From: Nemertoderma westbladi
Lineage: Eukaryota; Xenacoelomorpha; Nemertodermatida; Nemertodermatidae
Length of the DNA stretch: 50,704 nucleotides
Direction of reading: 5' to 3'
Assembly: GCA_032718475.1 (NCBI GenBank)
Contig: JAUCBJ010003433.1
Coordinates: 1-50,704, forward strand
Position 1 is the first letter of the stretch. Each line of letters starts with the position of its first letter. This document shows positions 41,718-50,704 of the stretch, one piece after another. Made by a program: the position numbers and the translations under genes. Under the pieces are notes generated by a model that saw nothing but the letters and a program-made list of their open reading frames with translations, searched no databases and had not been told where the DNA came from.

Positions 41718-42350
41718 TTAATATGTGCGGTGAAATGTCGAATTAATCTCTTCCCCATACGGCATTAAATTCGTCGGTAAAAGCCCAAAATAATCATCCG
41801 AATAAATATTAGAAACGTAGAGTATTGTCGCATTACATTGTTGGCATATAAGCTGGCATATTTTATCGCCCGATGTTACAACGTATTCCTTAGATGTGTT
41901 GTTAATCAATATAATTACAAGTTGATCTATATTACCGCGCGCAATACTGGAATCAACCGCACATTCTGCAACATCGATGCCAATTTTTGTCAAGCTAAAA
42001 GTCGGTGTAATTCTTCCAAAATAATTGGCGGGTAAATATATTTTAACACCCATCTCAAGTAACATCCGTGAGTGCGGCTCTATTGTTCTATTCACGGCGC
42101 TATATATGTCAATCCCAGCTGGGCTATATGAACCGCATACAGGTGCCCGAGCTGCCGGGCTTAACAATTCAATTTTAATTGGAATAATTGAATTAGGACC
42201 GCGGTAACTATTTTCAGCTTGTATTATTGGAAACATTTTTTTATTATGGCGTATTTTACCTAAAAAAATTCCTAAAAGAAAGGTAACAATGAATAATATA
42301 TTTGAAAAAATGATCTTATCAATAGACTCAAGCTGCCCCAGTATTGTCAT
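41718..42350 (-). CDS. Membrane-anchored dUTPase-like protein
   Basis: 210 residues, ATG 42350. One transmembrane segment (about 13-31, IIFSNILFIVTFLLGIFLG) precedes a trimeric-dUTPase fold: motif 1 AGIDIYSA (78-85), motif 4 GDKICQLI (161-168) and a strand pattern between them that fits the family. But motif 2, normally PRSGLA, is TPTFSLT (115-121); motif 3 reads AVDSSIARGN without the uracil-stacking Tyr; and the C-terminal glycine-rich motif 5 is absent. Active dUTPases hydrolyse dUTP to dUMP. Here catalysis is doubtful, and a binding or structural role is more likely (inference). Confidence 0.75.
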   Translation of the reverse strand: MTILGQLESIDKIIFSNILFIVTFLLGIFLGKIRHNKKMFPIIQAENSYRGPNSIIPIKIELLSPAARAPVCGSYSPAGIDIYSAVNRTIEPHSRMLLEMGVKIYLPANYFGRITPTFSLTKIGIDVAECAVDSSIARGNIDQLVIILINNTSKEYVVTSGDKICQLICQQCNATILYVSNIYSDDYFGLLPTNLMPYGEEINSTFHRTY

Positions 42351-42938
42351 GTCGCTTAATCAATAATATTTTGACCAATGGGTATATTTATAATGGGTGT
42401 GTCTTTAAAACGCCGTTCGCGCGCCGCAATCGTTCGTTTTTAGTAAATGATTACAGAAAAATATCTGTTGTGAGAGAAAGTTTGTGATCCCGACATTAAA
42501 TTAAATTCGCTCATGCTTAAAATTATGAAACTTCTAAGAAGCTACACAGTTAATACAGTTGAAGTCAATCAATTTAACCGTGAGTAATATTCTGTAGAAT
42601 TTTGAGGGTGTGTCTATAAAACTTTATATAGACCGCATTAATCGCCACCGCAAGCTGTTACCACTTACGTCAACCAATTTAAGCGTAAATAAATATTTCC
42701 CTCGAAATTTATAGGAAGTTTCTCAAAAAAAATTATCTCAGGATAATAGCGATTAATCCGGTTGAGTGGTTAAAATATACCCGTTTTCCCGATAGCCCAT
42801 CATTATATTATAAATACGTCGTAAAATACTTTATTTCGTCATTCGGGTTAATTCATTATTTCATATTTTTCGCACATTGTATAGCGCAATATTATTGTAT
42901 TTTTACACTTAATTATTAATATTTCACAAAATTTGTTG
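42351..42938. other. Divergent promoter region of the Polinton
   Basis: 588 bp between the minus-strand dUTPase-like gene and the plus-strand gene, with no ORF. It must contain both promoters. TATATTTATAATGG (about 42383) and AAACTTTATATAGACC (about 42620) are TATA-like words. GTGTGTCTTTAAAACG and GTGTGTCTATAAAAC (about 42399 and 42610) form a repeated element containing TATAAAA or TTTAAAA. Confidence 0.45.
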
Positions 42939-44231
42939 ATGGAATCTGCGAAACCATCACAACCAAAAATGATGTCATTAAGCGGTAGCTCTACTGATAG
43001 CGCGCCCGCCCCATACGTATCGGTGATTACAGGTAAGAGTGTGTGGGACCTCGAGTGTTTAGGGGAAGGAATAGAAATAAAAGCATTTAACGGGAAATAC
43101 GTTCGATTCAGCCGTTGGGGTGATACAAAAGGACGCAACGTCGTGCAAGAATCGGTAAGTCTTACTTACCAGAACATAAGATTCCTGTTTGACTTCCTCA
43201 ATTATAATAAAATAGCCGTTGAATATTACAAGGAATACACCAGAGGCAATTTGCTTATAACGCCAATAAATCATGCGTACTTACGCATTGGGAAAAACGG
43301 TGCATCAATTTTTATCTCGCGAAAAATTCTAGATGTCTTACAAAGCATCTACGGCAAAGTCGTTCTTTCCCGTATTGAACCAAAAAAGAGGGAAATTGAT
43401 GATGAGAATTTTATGGAGTTCGAAGATTGCAGGTACATTGGATATATCTACGACTTTGAAGGGCAACGATTTGTCGGCGTTTGGGAAGCGGATGATATAG
43501 GTAGACAGTGGAAGGGTGTTCTATATTACGATGGGTTGAATCTCAGAGCGGGTGAATTCTGTTTGCTCGACTTTAACATAGATAAGAATGTTAACAAGAA
43601 TATCGATGAGGTTAGTATGAGGTACACATCAACCGTTAACGAAAACGGAATATATTTGTCCCACAACTTCGACACCAAGGTTATTTTCATCCCTCGAAAC
43701 AACACAAATGTCAAGATAATTAAGCAATTACAGAAGTACGCGGACCGCGATATTCTGTCTGGGTGTGAGTTTCTACCGATTAAAAAGTTAGTTGTTGAGG
43801 CTGCGATTGATGAATTAGCGGACGAGGAACTAATGAAAGTGGAAATGCCGAACAACGCTAGTCAGCTGAAGACGTCCGAAGCAGTAAAAGTCACTGCTAA
43901 GAAAATGGATGAGAAAAAAATCTGGTTGCCCGCGATTGCAGAAAATGAACGGGTAGACGGCACTGAAAAAAAGAATGATTATAAGGATATTGATACCCTC
44001 GTTGGGGGTGTGAGCGCTCAGATGAAGATGAAAACACCTAAAGCCATGAAAGAACAAGTGCTTAAGCGAAAAATTGATCTCATCGTGAATAAAACACCTA
44101 GCTATGAGTATGAAGATATCAGCGACTTTGAAGAGGACATCGTCAATGATACGGATGATGGTGAAGACATTTTCAATGAAATCGAGACTAATGGGCAACC
44201 TCAAATAAAGAAGAATAAACATTCAGTGTGA
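42939..44231 (+). CDS. Unknown Polinton protein with PC4-like segment
   Basis: 430 residues, ATG 42939. Residues about 40-90 (IEIKAFNGKYVRFSRWG... ESVSLTYQNIRFLFDFL) follow the layout of the PC4/p15 single-stranded-DNA-binding domain: a four-strand sheet with F-x-G-K and basic/aromatic residues, a G-containing loop, then S-L-T before a final helix. A second, weaker version may follow (HAYLRIGKNGASIFISRKIL). The C-terminal 130 residues are highly charged and end in an acidic stretch (DISDFEEDIVNDTDDGEDIF) before a basic tail. PC4 proteins stimulate transcription and bind melted DNA. It is transcribed away from the rest of the element. The PC4 reading is tentative; otherwise the protein is unrecognised. 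Confidence 0.6.
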   Translation: MESAKPSQPKMMSLSGSSTDSAPAPYVSVITGKSVWDLECLGEGIEIKAFNGKYVRFSRWGDTKGRNVVQESVSLTYQNIRFLFDFLNYNKIAVEYYKEYTRGNLLITPINHAYLRIGKNGASIFISRKILDVLQSIYGKVVLSRIEPKKREIDDENFMEFEDCRYIGYIYDFEGQRFVGVWEADDIGRQWKGVLYYDGLNLRAGEFCLLDFNIDKNVNKNIDEVSMRYTSTVNENGIYLSHNFDTKVIFIPRNNTNVKIIKQLQKYADRDILSGCEFLPIKKLVVEAAIDELADEELMKVEMPNNASQLKTSEAVKVTAKKMDEKKIWLPAIAENERVDGTEKKNDYKDIDTLVGGVSAQMKMKTPKAMKEQVLKRKIDLIVNKTPSYEYEDISDFEEDIVNDTDDGEDIFNEIETNGQPQIKKNKHSV

Positions 44232-44519
44232 ATCTTCGAGCGGTAGAAACTTTTATTATATAAATAGATATATAGATTTTATAAATAAATATATATAGTT
44301 TATATATAGATAAACATTATAAATAATGTTCGTAGGCGGTGTCGCCGCAACGAGCCGGGCACGGTTAAATTATTATTATCATTTTGTGGTGGTAAATTAT
44401 TTGTTGGTATAATGAATTATCGATTGAAATAAATATTATATAAATTTATTTATAGTATTATACATTATTATACACATATTTATATATTTATTACTTTATT
44501 TTATTTATTATACGCGGAT
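44232..44519. other. AT-rich spacer
   Basis: About 290 bp, almost pure A/T with ATATATA runs, between the two plus-strand Polinton genes. No gene. It may hold the promoter of the next ORF. Confidence 0.4.
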
Positions 44520-44942
44520 ATGTTGGGGGAAAATGAACTTGTGGTGGATGAAGTAGATATGGATGCGGAGGAAGAGGATGTGGCGGCTGAAATAGCAAAG
44601 GAGAATGAAGAAATATTGGTGGCTATGTATGCGAGGGAGAAAGAAGAAGCACGGTTGGAGAGGTTATTAAATCCAAGAAATGAGTGGGAGGAGATAGAGA
44701 AGAACCATTATTTGGAGGAAGAGGCGAGAAAGAACAGCGCGTGGGGTGAAGATTGGGAGTTGGAGATGGAGGCTGAGGGGGTTAGGAGAGCGAGGGAGGC
44801 TGAGAGGTGTGCACAGGAGAAGGTGATGAAAGAAAGGATTGAGATGTTAGAAGGAATGATGGGGATGTTGGGTGATGGTGGTGGTGGTAATGGTAATAAT
44901 GTGGAGGATGTAGATAGCGAGGATAGCGGGATAAATGGGTGA
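44520..44942 (+). CDS. Acidic coiled-coil Polinton ORF
   Basis: 140 residues, ATG 44520. Very acidic (DEVDMDAEEEDVAAEIAKEN), with long Glu/Arg-rich helical stretches that look like coiled coil (about 15-112), then a Gly/Asn linker and acidic tail. No known domain. It is the last gene before the right TIR. Codon use is purine-biased throughout, so part of the signal may be compositional. Confidence 0.5.
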   Translation: MLGENELVVDEVDMDAEEEDVAAEIAKENEEILVAMYAREKEEARLERLLNPRNEWEEIEKNHYLEEEARKNSAWGEDWELEMEAEGVRRAREAERCAQEKVMKERIEMLEGMMGMLGDGGGGNGNNVEDVDSEDSGING

Positions 44943-44984
44943 GGTGGTGGAAGAAATTTTAAAATAGTAATGGTGATGGATTTA

Positions 44985-45348
44985 AGTATAATAATCAAAT
45001 TAAAAATAATATTATAAATACTATAACCTTACACCCAATTCGCGGCTCGCCCCACAACTTGTTGCTTAGCGATATTGGGTTTTACCTATTGCGGTTCAAG
45101 GTCAAACGCCAACCGGTAGACACGAATTAATTAAATTACTTCCGTCTGCGGACTGGCCTTATACCACATATGTCACATATACACAGTGGTGACATATGTT
45201 ACATATACACAATGGTAACCATAGTAAGTGGGTGGGGCAACACAATGGTAATCATAGTAAGTAGGCGGGGCAAGAGCCGTTCGGCAAATTCTTTAACATG
45301 GTAGACTATGGCAGACGCTGTTTTATTTCAGCTGTTTATCATACTACT
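44985..45348. repeat. Right terminal inverted repeat
   Basis: 45072-45348 is the complement of 31339-31615 (five mismatches). 44985-45071 pairs with the displaced inner part on the left (about 32250-32335). It ends ...CATACTACT directly before ATTATG. Confidence 0.93.
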
Positions 45349-45354
45349 ATTATG
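45349..45354. repeat. ATTATG: right target duplication of Polinton
   Basis: Six-base match to 31333-31338 next to the left TIR and to 20856-20861 left of the BEL element. Confidence 0.92.
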
Positions 45355-45862
45355 GAAGATGGTTACCTCACATTTCTTTACATTAATACAAAGGCCTATT
45401 TGATCACAAGCAGACCTGAACTTGATAAGTTCAGCAAGGATGTGATCCCACTTTCCACCAGCCGATACGTCATCAATGTATCCTGCTTTGAGTGAGGCCT
45501 GCAGATCTTCAAGTTGCTGGGGAAGGCCCAGGCAGAACCCAAAAACAGCAACAGGGTCGCCTTGTTGGAATCCTTCCTCTGAGAACAGAAGGAAATCCCC
45601 GAATGGGAGGAATGAAGAGTTTTCGTAGCAAAGGCGGAAGAATGGGAGTAGCTCTGGTGCTTCAATGGCAATGCGTTCGGCTACATGATCCCTACGTATG
45701 CTATTGAAAGCATTTGAGAAATCAAGCTTAACAACAGCATCTTCTTCAGAGGCTACTGGAATGAAATCTGAAAGAGGATGGACAGATAAGCTATCTAAGA
45801 GAAATAACTGGCCCACTAAATTTAGGGGCTTTGCAGCAGCTTGGCGGGTCGTATCTATAGTA
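45349..45862 (-). pseudogene. Degenerate reverse transcriptase gene, 5' part
   Basis: Minus-strand RT palm segment: motif A VKLDFSNAFNSIRRDHV, motif B FQQGDPVAVFGF, catalytic box GYIDDVSAG (YIDD). Upstream of about 45862 the similarity stops, so the gene is 5' truncated. Its frame stops at the Polinton end in the codons CAT AAT and resumes in the same phase at 20861 on the other side of the insertions. Confidence 0.88.
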
Positions 45863-46006
45863 GGTCATAACAGTATATTAAAGTACACTTTAAACAATCA
45901 ATGCAATCAAACATACATCTTACCAATTTTCATATACTTTTAAATCCAATATTTTATGTATTTACTAACTCCACTCATTTAGTTTAGTTTTATATACCTG
46001 GATCAG

Positions 46007-46413
46007 CATCGGAACTACGCCTTTTGTTAGCTGTTGAAATCCCAACACTTTGCTTCGTCGTCTATCAGGGATTGCACATGACATTCGAGCCAACTAGAAA
46101 CTTATATAGTGTGCCAATCATGATGGTTGCACTAGGTATACAAGTAATTGTCTATACTGGCCTGATGTTGTGGATTATGGGTCGCCAGTGTGACTTCAAT
46201 CAAAGTATGCTGGATGCTATCAACACAATTCATATTGATTACGATAACATGAAAGAACTCACACAGATATCACTGCTGTTTCAGATTGTAAAAAGTCAGC
46301 AGTCGGGTTTCACAATCCTAAATATGTTTACAGTTGAAAAATCGTTCTTGGTGACATTATTAGGTATTTTCATTTCATATACTATTTTACTATATCAAAG
46401 TGACACTTCGTAA
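46007..46413 (+). CDS. Gustatory-receptor-like 7TM protein, last exon
   Basis: Open frame without a good ATG, preceded by a possible acceptor (GATCAG at 46001-46006), ending TAA. Two membrane helices are evident (about VPIMMVALGIQVIVYTGLML and SFLVTLLGIFISYTILLYQ). The end carries the GR superfamily signature FTILNMFTVEKSF plus a TM7 with SYTILLYQ, comparable to the TYhhhhhQF motif. GR-like (Grl) proteins occur across invertebrates and act as ligand-gated channels or in development. Upstream exons are not seen; the degenerate RT and its insertions lie in what would be the intron, or this is an isolated exon. Confidence 0.6.
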
Positions 46414-47488
46414 TCACCAGTAGGACTATATAATTGTTTACTATTAGAACCAAACTTTTTGAATGATATTCTTCTAGGCCTGTTAGGACATCCAGTGTTC
46501 TCTTTAAAGAATATAATTATTAAATTAATTATATGCAATCATATTGTTTATTTAATTTGTTCTCTCTGTCAACAAAATACATTTTAGCAGCAACAAAACA
46601 AATATTACATAATACTTTATTAAGAAATTTAAACAGGACTTGGGATGATCGTACTCTATAGCAAATGGAGCGGAAAAGATGAGTTGAATCATCCTAAGTC
46701 CTGTTTAAATTACTTAATACTGTAATTTATACAATCTACAGATGTCAAAACATAAACAATTACATAATACAATTTACAAATATTCAATATTTCAATAATT
46801 TACTCATTCAGAACTACAGTACATAGTTAAGGCCTGTGTTGGTATTGTAAATTAAGTTAAGTTTAACATGTCAATTATTTCCCCCAAAAACTACTGTAAG
46901 TAAGTCTATGTAGTTACTGCTGAAATATTAGACTTACTAAAAATTGAGAAAAATATTTTCTCAATGCCCATTGGGCATTCACTTTGTTTTGTAAATTAAT
47001 ATATTTTTATTGTTTATAGACGTATTTACTAACCATTAACGAAACCCACGAAGCAGAAAGCAAACAACAATATTAATTGAAGCATAATTAGAGATAGTTA
47101 ATGAGGTTTATTGTTAATGAAGGTTGAATGAATGTTCCCTTGTATTTATTCTATAAATACGGCAACTATTCACACTTACTGTATAAATATCACAGCAGTG
47201 TACAGTATGTCGTTTTAAAATCTTAAAATAGCATGTTAATGATTGTAATTGCAAAAAATACTGCAATGTTGTAGGCCTAAACTACGCCATAAATTAGGCC
47301 ACTTGGACAATCTTATACGGCAATCGAAATGTATTACTGTAGGCCTATATTTAAAGGACGGAAACTACAGTACAGTATGTACAGTAGGCTTACAACCTGT
47401 TGTACAAGTTTTACTGTCTTAAAACACAGTCCGAATTGGAGTTCCTGAACTCGCTGACAGCAAAAGGACAACAATCCCCGACGCTTAG
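46414..47488. other. Intergenic, AT-rich
   Basis: No coding signal apart from the hairpin at 46618-46719. GTAGGCCTA-type words recur near 47270-47390, as in other intergenic parts of the window. Confidence 0.4.
46618..46719. ncRNA. Long imperfect hairpin (miRNA-like or MITE-like)
   Basis: Arms 46618-46650 and 46687-46719 pair over about 30 bp (core AATTTAAACAGGACTTGGGA on the left), with one G-U-type mismatch and one A/A mismatch, around a roughly 36-nt loop. Size fits a microRNA precursor, but a tiny palindromic transposon remnant is equally possible. Confidence 0.4.
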
Positions 47489-49598
47489 ATTAATTCCTAA
47501 TTATCTCACACCGTACACCATCACTACAAACAGTAAACCAATTAATTCCTAATTATCTCACACCGTACACCATCACTACAAACAGTAAACAACTTAATTC
47601 CTAATTATCTCACACCGTACACCATCACTACAAACAGTAAACCAATTAATTCCTAATTATCTCACACCGTACACCATCACTACAAACAGTAAACCAATTA
47701 ATTCCTAATTATCTCACACCGTACACCATCACTACAAACAGTAAACCAATTAATTCCTAATTATCTCACACCGTACACCATCACTACAAACAGTAAACAA
47801 ATTAATTCCTAATTATCTCACACCGTACACCATCACTACAAACAGTAACCAATTAATTGTAATTCCTAATTATCTCACACCGTACACCATCACTACAAAC
47901 AGTAAACCAATTAATTCCTAATTATCTCACACCGTACACCATCACTACAAACAGTAAACCAATTAATTGCTAATTATCTCACACCGTACACCATCACTAC
48001 AAACAGTAAACCAATTAATTCCTAATTATCTCACACCGTACACCATCACTACAAACAGTAAACCAATTAATTGCTAATTATCTCACACCGTACACCATCA
48101 CTACAAACAGTAAACCAATTAATTCCTAATTATCTCACACCGTACACCATCACTACAAACAGTAAACCAATTAATTGCTAATTATCTCACACCGTACACC
48201 ATCACTACAAACAGTAAACCAATTAATTCCTAATTATCTCACACCGTACACCATCACTACAAACAGTAAACCAATTAATTGCTAATTATCTCACACCGTA
48301 CACCATCACTACAAACAGTAAACCAATTAATTCCTAATTATCTCACACCGTACACCATCACTACAAACAGTAAACCAATTAATTCCTAATTATCTCACAC
48401 CGTACACCATCACTACAAACAGTAAACCAATTAATTGCTAATTATCTCACACTGTACACCATCACTACAAACAGTAAACCAATTAATTCCTAATTATCTC
48501 ACACCGTACACCATCACTACAAACAGTAAACCAATTAATTCCTAATTATCTCACACCGTACACCATCACTACAAACAGTAAACAAATTAATTCCTAATTA
48601 TCTCACACCGTACACCATCACTACAAACAGTAAACCAATTAATTCCTAATTATCTCACACCGTACACCATCACTACAAACAGTAAACCAATTAATTCCTA
48701 ATTATCTCACACCGTACACCATCACTACAAACAGTAAACAAATTAATTCCTAATTATCTCACACCGTACACCATCACTACAAACAGTAAACCAATTAATT
48801 CCTAATTATCTCACACCGTACACCATCACTACAAACAGTAAACAAATTAATTCCTAATTATCTCACACCGTACACCATCACTACAAACAGTAAACCAATT
48901 AATTCCTAATTATCTCACACCGTACACCATCACTACAAACAGTAAACCAATTAATTCCTAATTATCTCACACCGTACACCATCACTACAAACAGTAAACC
49001 AATTAATTCCTAATTATCTCACACCGTACACCATCACTACAAACAGTAAACAAATTAATTCCTAATTATCTCACACCGTACACCATCACTACAAACAGTA
49101 ACCAATTAATTGTAATTCCTAATTATCTCACACCGTACACCATCACTACAAACAGTAAACCAATTAATTCCTAATTATCTCACACCGTACACCATCACTA
49201 CAAACAGTAAACAACTTAATTCCTAATTATCTCACACCGTACACCATCACTACAAACAGTAACCAATTAATTCCTAATTATCTCACACCGTACACCATCA
49301 CTACAAACAGTAAACAAATTAATTCCTAATTATCTCACACCGTACACCATCACTACAAACAGTAAACCAATTAATTCCTAATTATCTCACACTGTATACC
49401 ATCACTACAAACAGTAACCAATTAATTCCTAATTATCTCACACCGTACACCATCACTACAAACAGTAAACAAATTAATTCCTAATTATCTCACACCGTAC
49501 ACCATCACTACAAACAGTAACCAATTAATTCCTAATTATCTCACACCGTACACCATCACTACAAACAGTAAACAAATTAATTCCTAATTATCTCACAC
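47489..49598. repeat. 52-bp satellite array, about 40 copies
   Basis: Tandem units of about 52 bp (CTAATTATCTCACACCGTAC followed by ACCATCACTACAAACAGTAA and an AATTAATT spacer) with little divergence. Variants differ mainly at the junction: CCAATTAATTCC, CCAATTAATTGC or CAAATTAATTCC. Confidence 0.97.
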
Positions 49599-50230
49599 TA
49601 CTTACGTACTAAATAATAAATCTACATAAAGTTCCACACACTAAATTTAAACTGAAGAGGATAGCAATCAGGACAGCAATGTGTTTTCCCCAGATATTGG
49701 TAGATTCAGCTGACGAAGACAGCTGTCAAGGGCTGTCCACCATGCTTATTTAGTCCACCGCCAAAGCACAAGATTATGCACTGGCTGGACCTCACAGCGA
49801 AAGCAATGTGTTGAGTCCTATGGGATGTGTTCATTGTACGTGACACAATGAACCCGATGTAGCATTCTTGTGAAAGTTCCATCCACAGATTTGGTATCAT
49901 CTGCAGTTAGAACCCAGCATGGATACCCATACAGTATAAGAGGCTGCCCAAAATTCTATGAGACTTCCAAATCCTGGACAGACTATTCAAAGCTACCCAT
50001 GCCTTCCCATTACTTATCCCAGATCCATGATCTCAAGTACTGTAGGAGAAGTCATCCACATGCTCAATGATAATGCTCAATTTAAGGGGGCCCCACATTT
50101 ATATTAGCCCCGGGCACCGATATAGCTTAATCCGGCCCTGCCAGACGTGTACAGGGGACACCATCTCGTACCGGTATGGCATCTCTAAAGGGTCAAAATA
50201 TATAAATGAATAAAAACCTACATGAAACAA
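49599..50230. other. Intergenic with one transposon end
   Basis: No gene supported. At 50090-50140 the sequence GGGCACCGATATAGCTTAAT followed by CCGGCCCTG looks like the terminus of a hAT-type element (CAGGGCCGGATTAAG on the minus strand), but no second end was found. Confidence 0.4.
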
Positions 50231-50554
50231 TAAAAATGCCTCCATATTTGTTACTGCAGTAATAAATAATTATTACTGCAGTTACAAATAATTGTTACTG
50301 CAGTAATAAATAATTGCTACTGCAGTAATAAATAATTGCTACTGCAGTAATAAATAATTGTTACTGCAATAAAGAAACAATTGTTACTGCAGTAATAGAT
50401 ATTGTTACTGCAGTAATAAATAATTGTTACTGCAATAAAGAAACAATTGTTACTGCAGTAATAAATAATCGTTACTGCAGTAATAAATAATTCATACTGC
50501 AGTAAAAAATAATTTTTATTTATTACTACAGTAACAAATATGGAGGCATTTTTA
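50231..50554. mobile_element. MITE made of CTGCAG repeats
   Basis: Perfect inverted ends TAAAAATGCCTCCATATTTG (50231-50250) and complement (50535-50554). The interior is about 12 units of 20-25 bp, each with TTACTGCAGTAATAAATAAT or a variant. Since TACTGCAGTA is itself palindromic, the whole element can fold many ways. Confidence 0.8.
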
Positions 50555-50560
50555 ATGCTA

Positions 50561-50702
50561 CTCAGTGTAGCGTGATATATATAATATATTAGAATACCGG
50601 TATGCTTATAGTATATATAAGTATTATTACAGACTAGGTTTGTCACAGAATACCGGTATATAATTTTAGCACAAATATATATAAATATATAATAGGCCTA
50701 TC
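50561..50702. repeat. Dispersed repeat shared with BEL leader
   Basis: CTCAGTGTAGCGTGATATAT through AATAGGCCT parallels 28191-28334 in the same orientation, including CAGACTAGGTTTGTCACAGA and two ATACCGGTAT words. Confidence 0.85.
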
Positions 50703-50704
50703 GT

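Larger units (their letters stand above)
31339..45348 (-). mobile_element. Polinton/Maverick element, 14 kb, capsid genes absent
   Basis: Bounded by 277-bp inverted repeats and the 6-bp target duplication ATTATG (31333-31338, 45349-45354). Gene order on the minus strand from the right: dUTPase-like, PolB, TBP-like, pX-like, packaging ATPase, small ORFs, integrase, Pro/Arg-rich ORF; two genes at the right end run on the plus strand. Integrase, PolB and ATPase define it as a Polinton. I find no ORF for the double-jelly-roll major capsid, the penton protein or the adenovirus-type protease, and no room for them. PolB is broken. Confidence 0.95.

Noticed and set aside
47489-49598. Regular repeats that could suggest a CRISPR array
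   Set aside because: Units are contiguous 52-bp repeats without unique spacers, in a eukaryotic context with no cas genes: a satellite.

Overview
The window looks like nuclear DNA of an invertebrate metazoan, probably marine. Signs are a WDR11 orthologue, a gustatory-receptor-like exon, a BEL/Pao LTR element, a Polinton/Maverick, non-LTR reverse transcriptases, tRNA-derived SINEs, small terminal-inverted-repeat elements and a satellite array. No bacterial features are seen, and the species cannot be named from this.

Left third (1-19 kb). A minus-strand 5' coding exon carrying a 27-bp minisatellite runs off the left edge. Then come a foldback element, a single-exon C2H2 zinc-finger gene (3384-4445), repeat-rich intergenic DNA (SINE copies, a hAT-type MITE with perfect 8-bp target duplication), an intronless and apparently intact WDR11 gene (9198-13040), and an intact GC-rich reverse transcriptase ORF on the minus strand (14661-18665). 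That RT has a large in-frame 27-bp minisatellite inserted in its palm domain.

Middle (19-46 kb): a nested mobile-element stack. A degenerate reverse-transcriptase gene on the minus strand (19449-20861 and 45349-45862) is split by 24.5 kb of insertions. The outer insertion is a 14,010-bp Polinton (31339-45348; 277-bp terminal inverted repeats starting AGTAGTATG; 6-bp target duplication ATTATG). Abutting its left end is a BEL/Pao LTR element (20862-31333; 1170-bp LTRs starting TG and ending CA; 5-bp duplication TTATG) that sits exactly in the Polinton target duplication. Three differences seen between the LTRs, against five in 277 bp between the Polinton TIRs, suggest the BEL element came second. 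The BEL element keeps a complete Gag-protease ORF, has lost RT, RNase H and integrase, and carries unrecognised ORFs near its 3' end.

The Polinton is the most interesting object. It has integrase, FtsK/HerA-type packaging ATPase, a basic pX-like protein, protein-primed PolB (broken in its N-terminal half, deviant in motif C) and a membrane-anchored dUTPase-like protein. I see no major capsid, penton or protease gene. Directly after PolB lies a 183-aa protein that I read as a TATA-binding-protein homologue: two repeats, the four DNA-intercalating phenylalanines and the YEPE motif. A divergently transcribed 430-aa protein has a PC4-like segment. Together they suggest a Polinton carrying its own transcription-initiation factors.

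Right end (46-50.7 kb). A terminal exon of a gustatory-receptor-like 7TM protein, a long hairpin, a roughly 2.1-kb 52-bp satellite, a MITE built of CTGCAG-containing repeats, and a segment repeated from the BEL leader.
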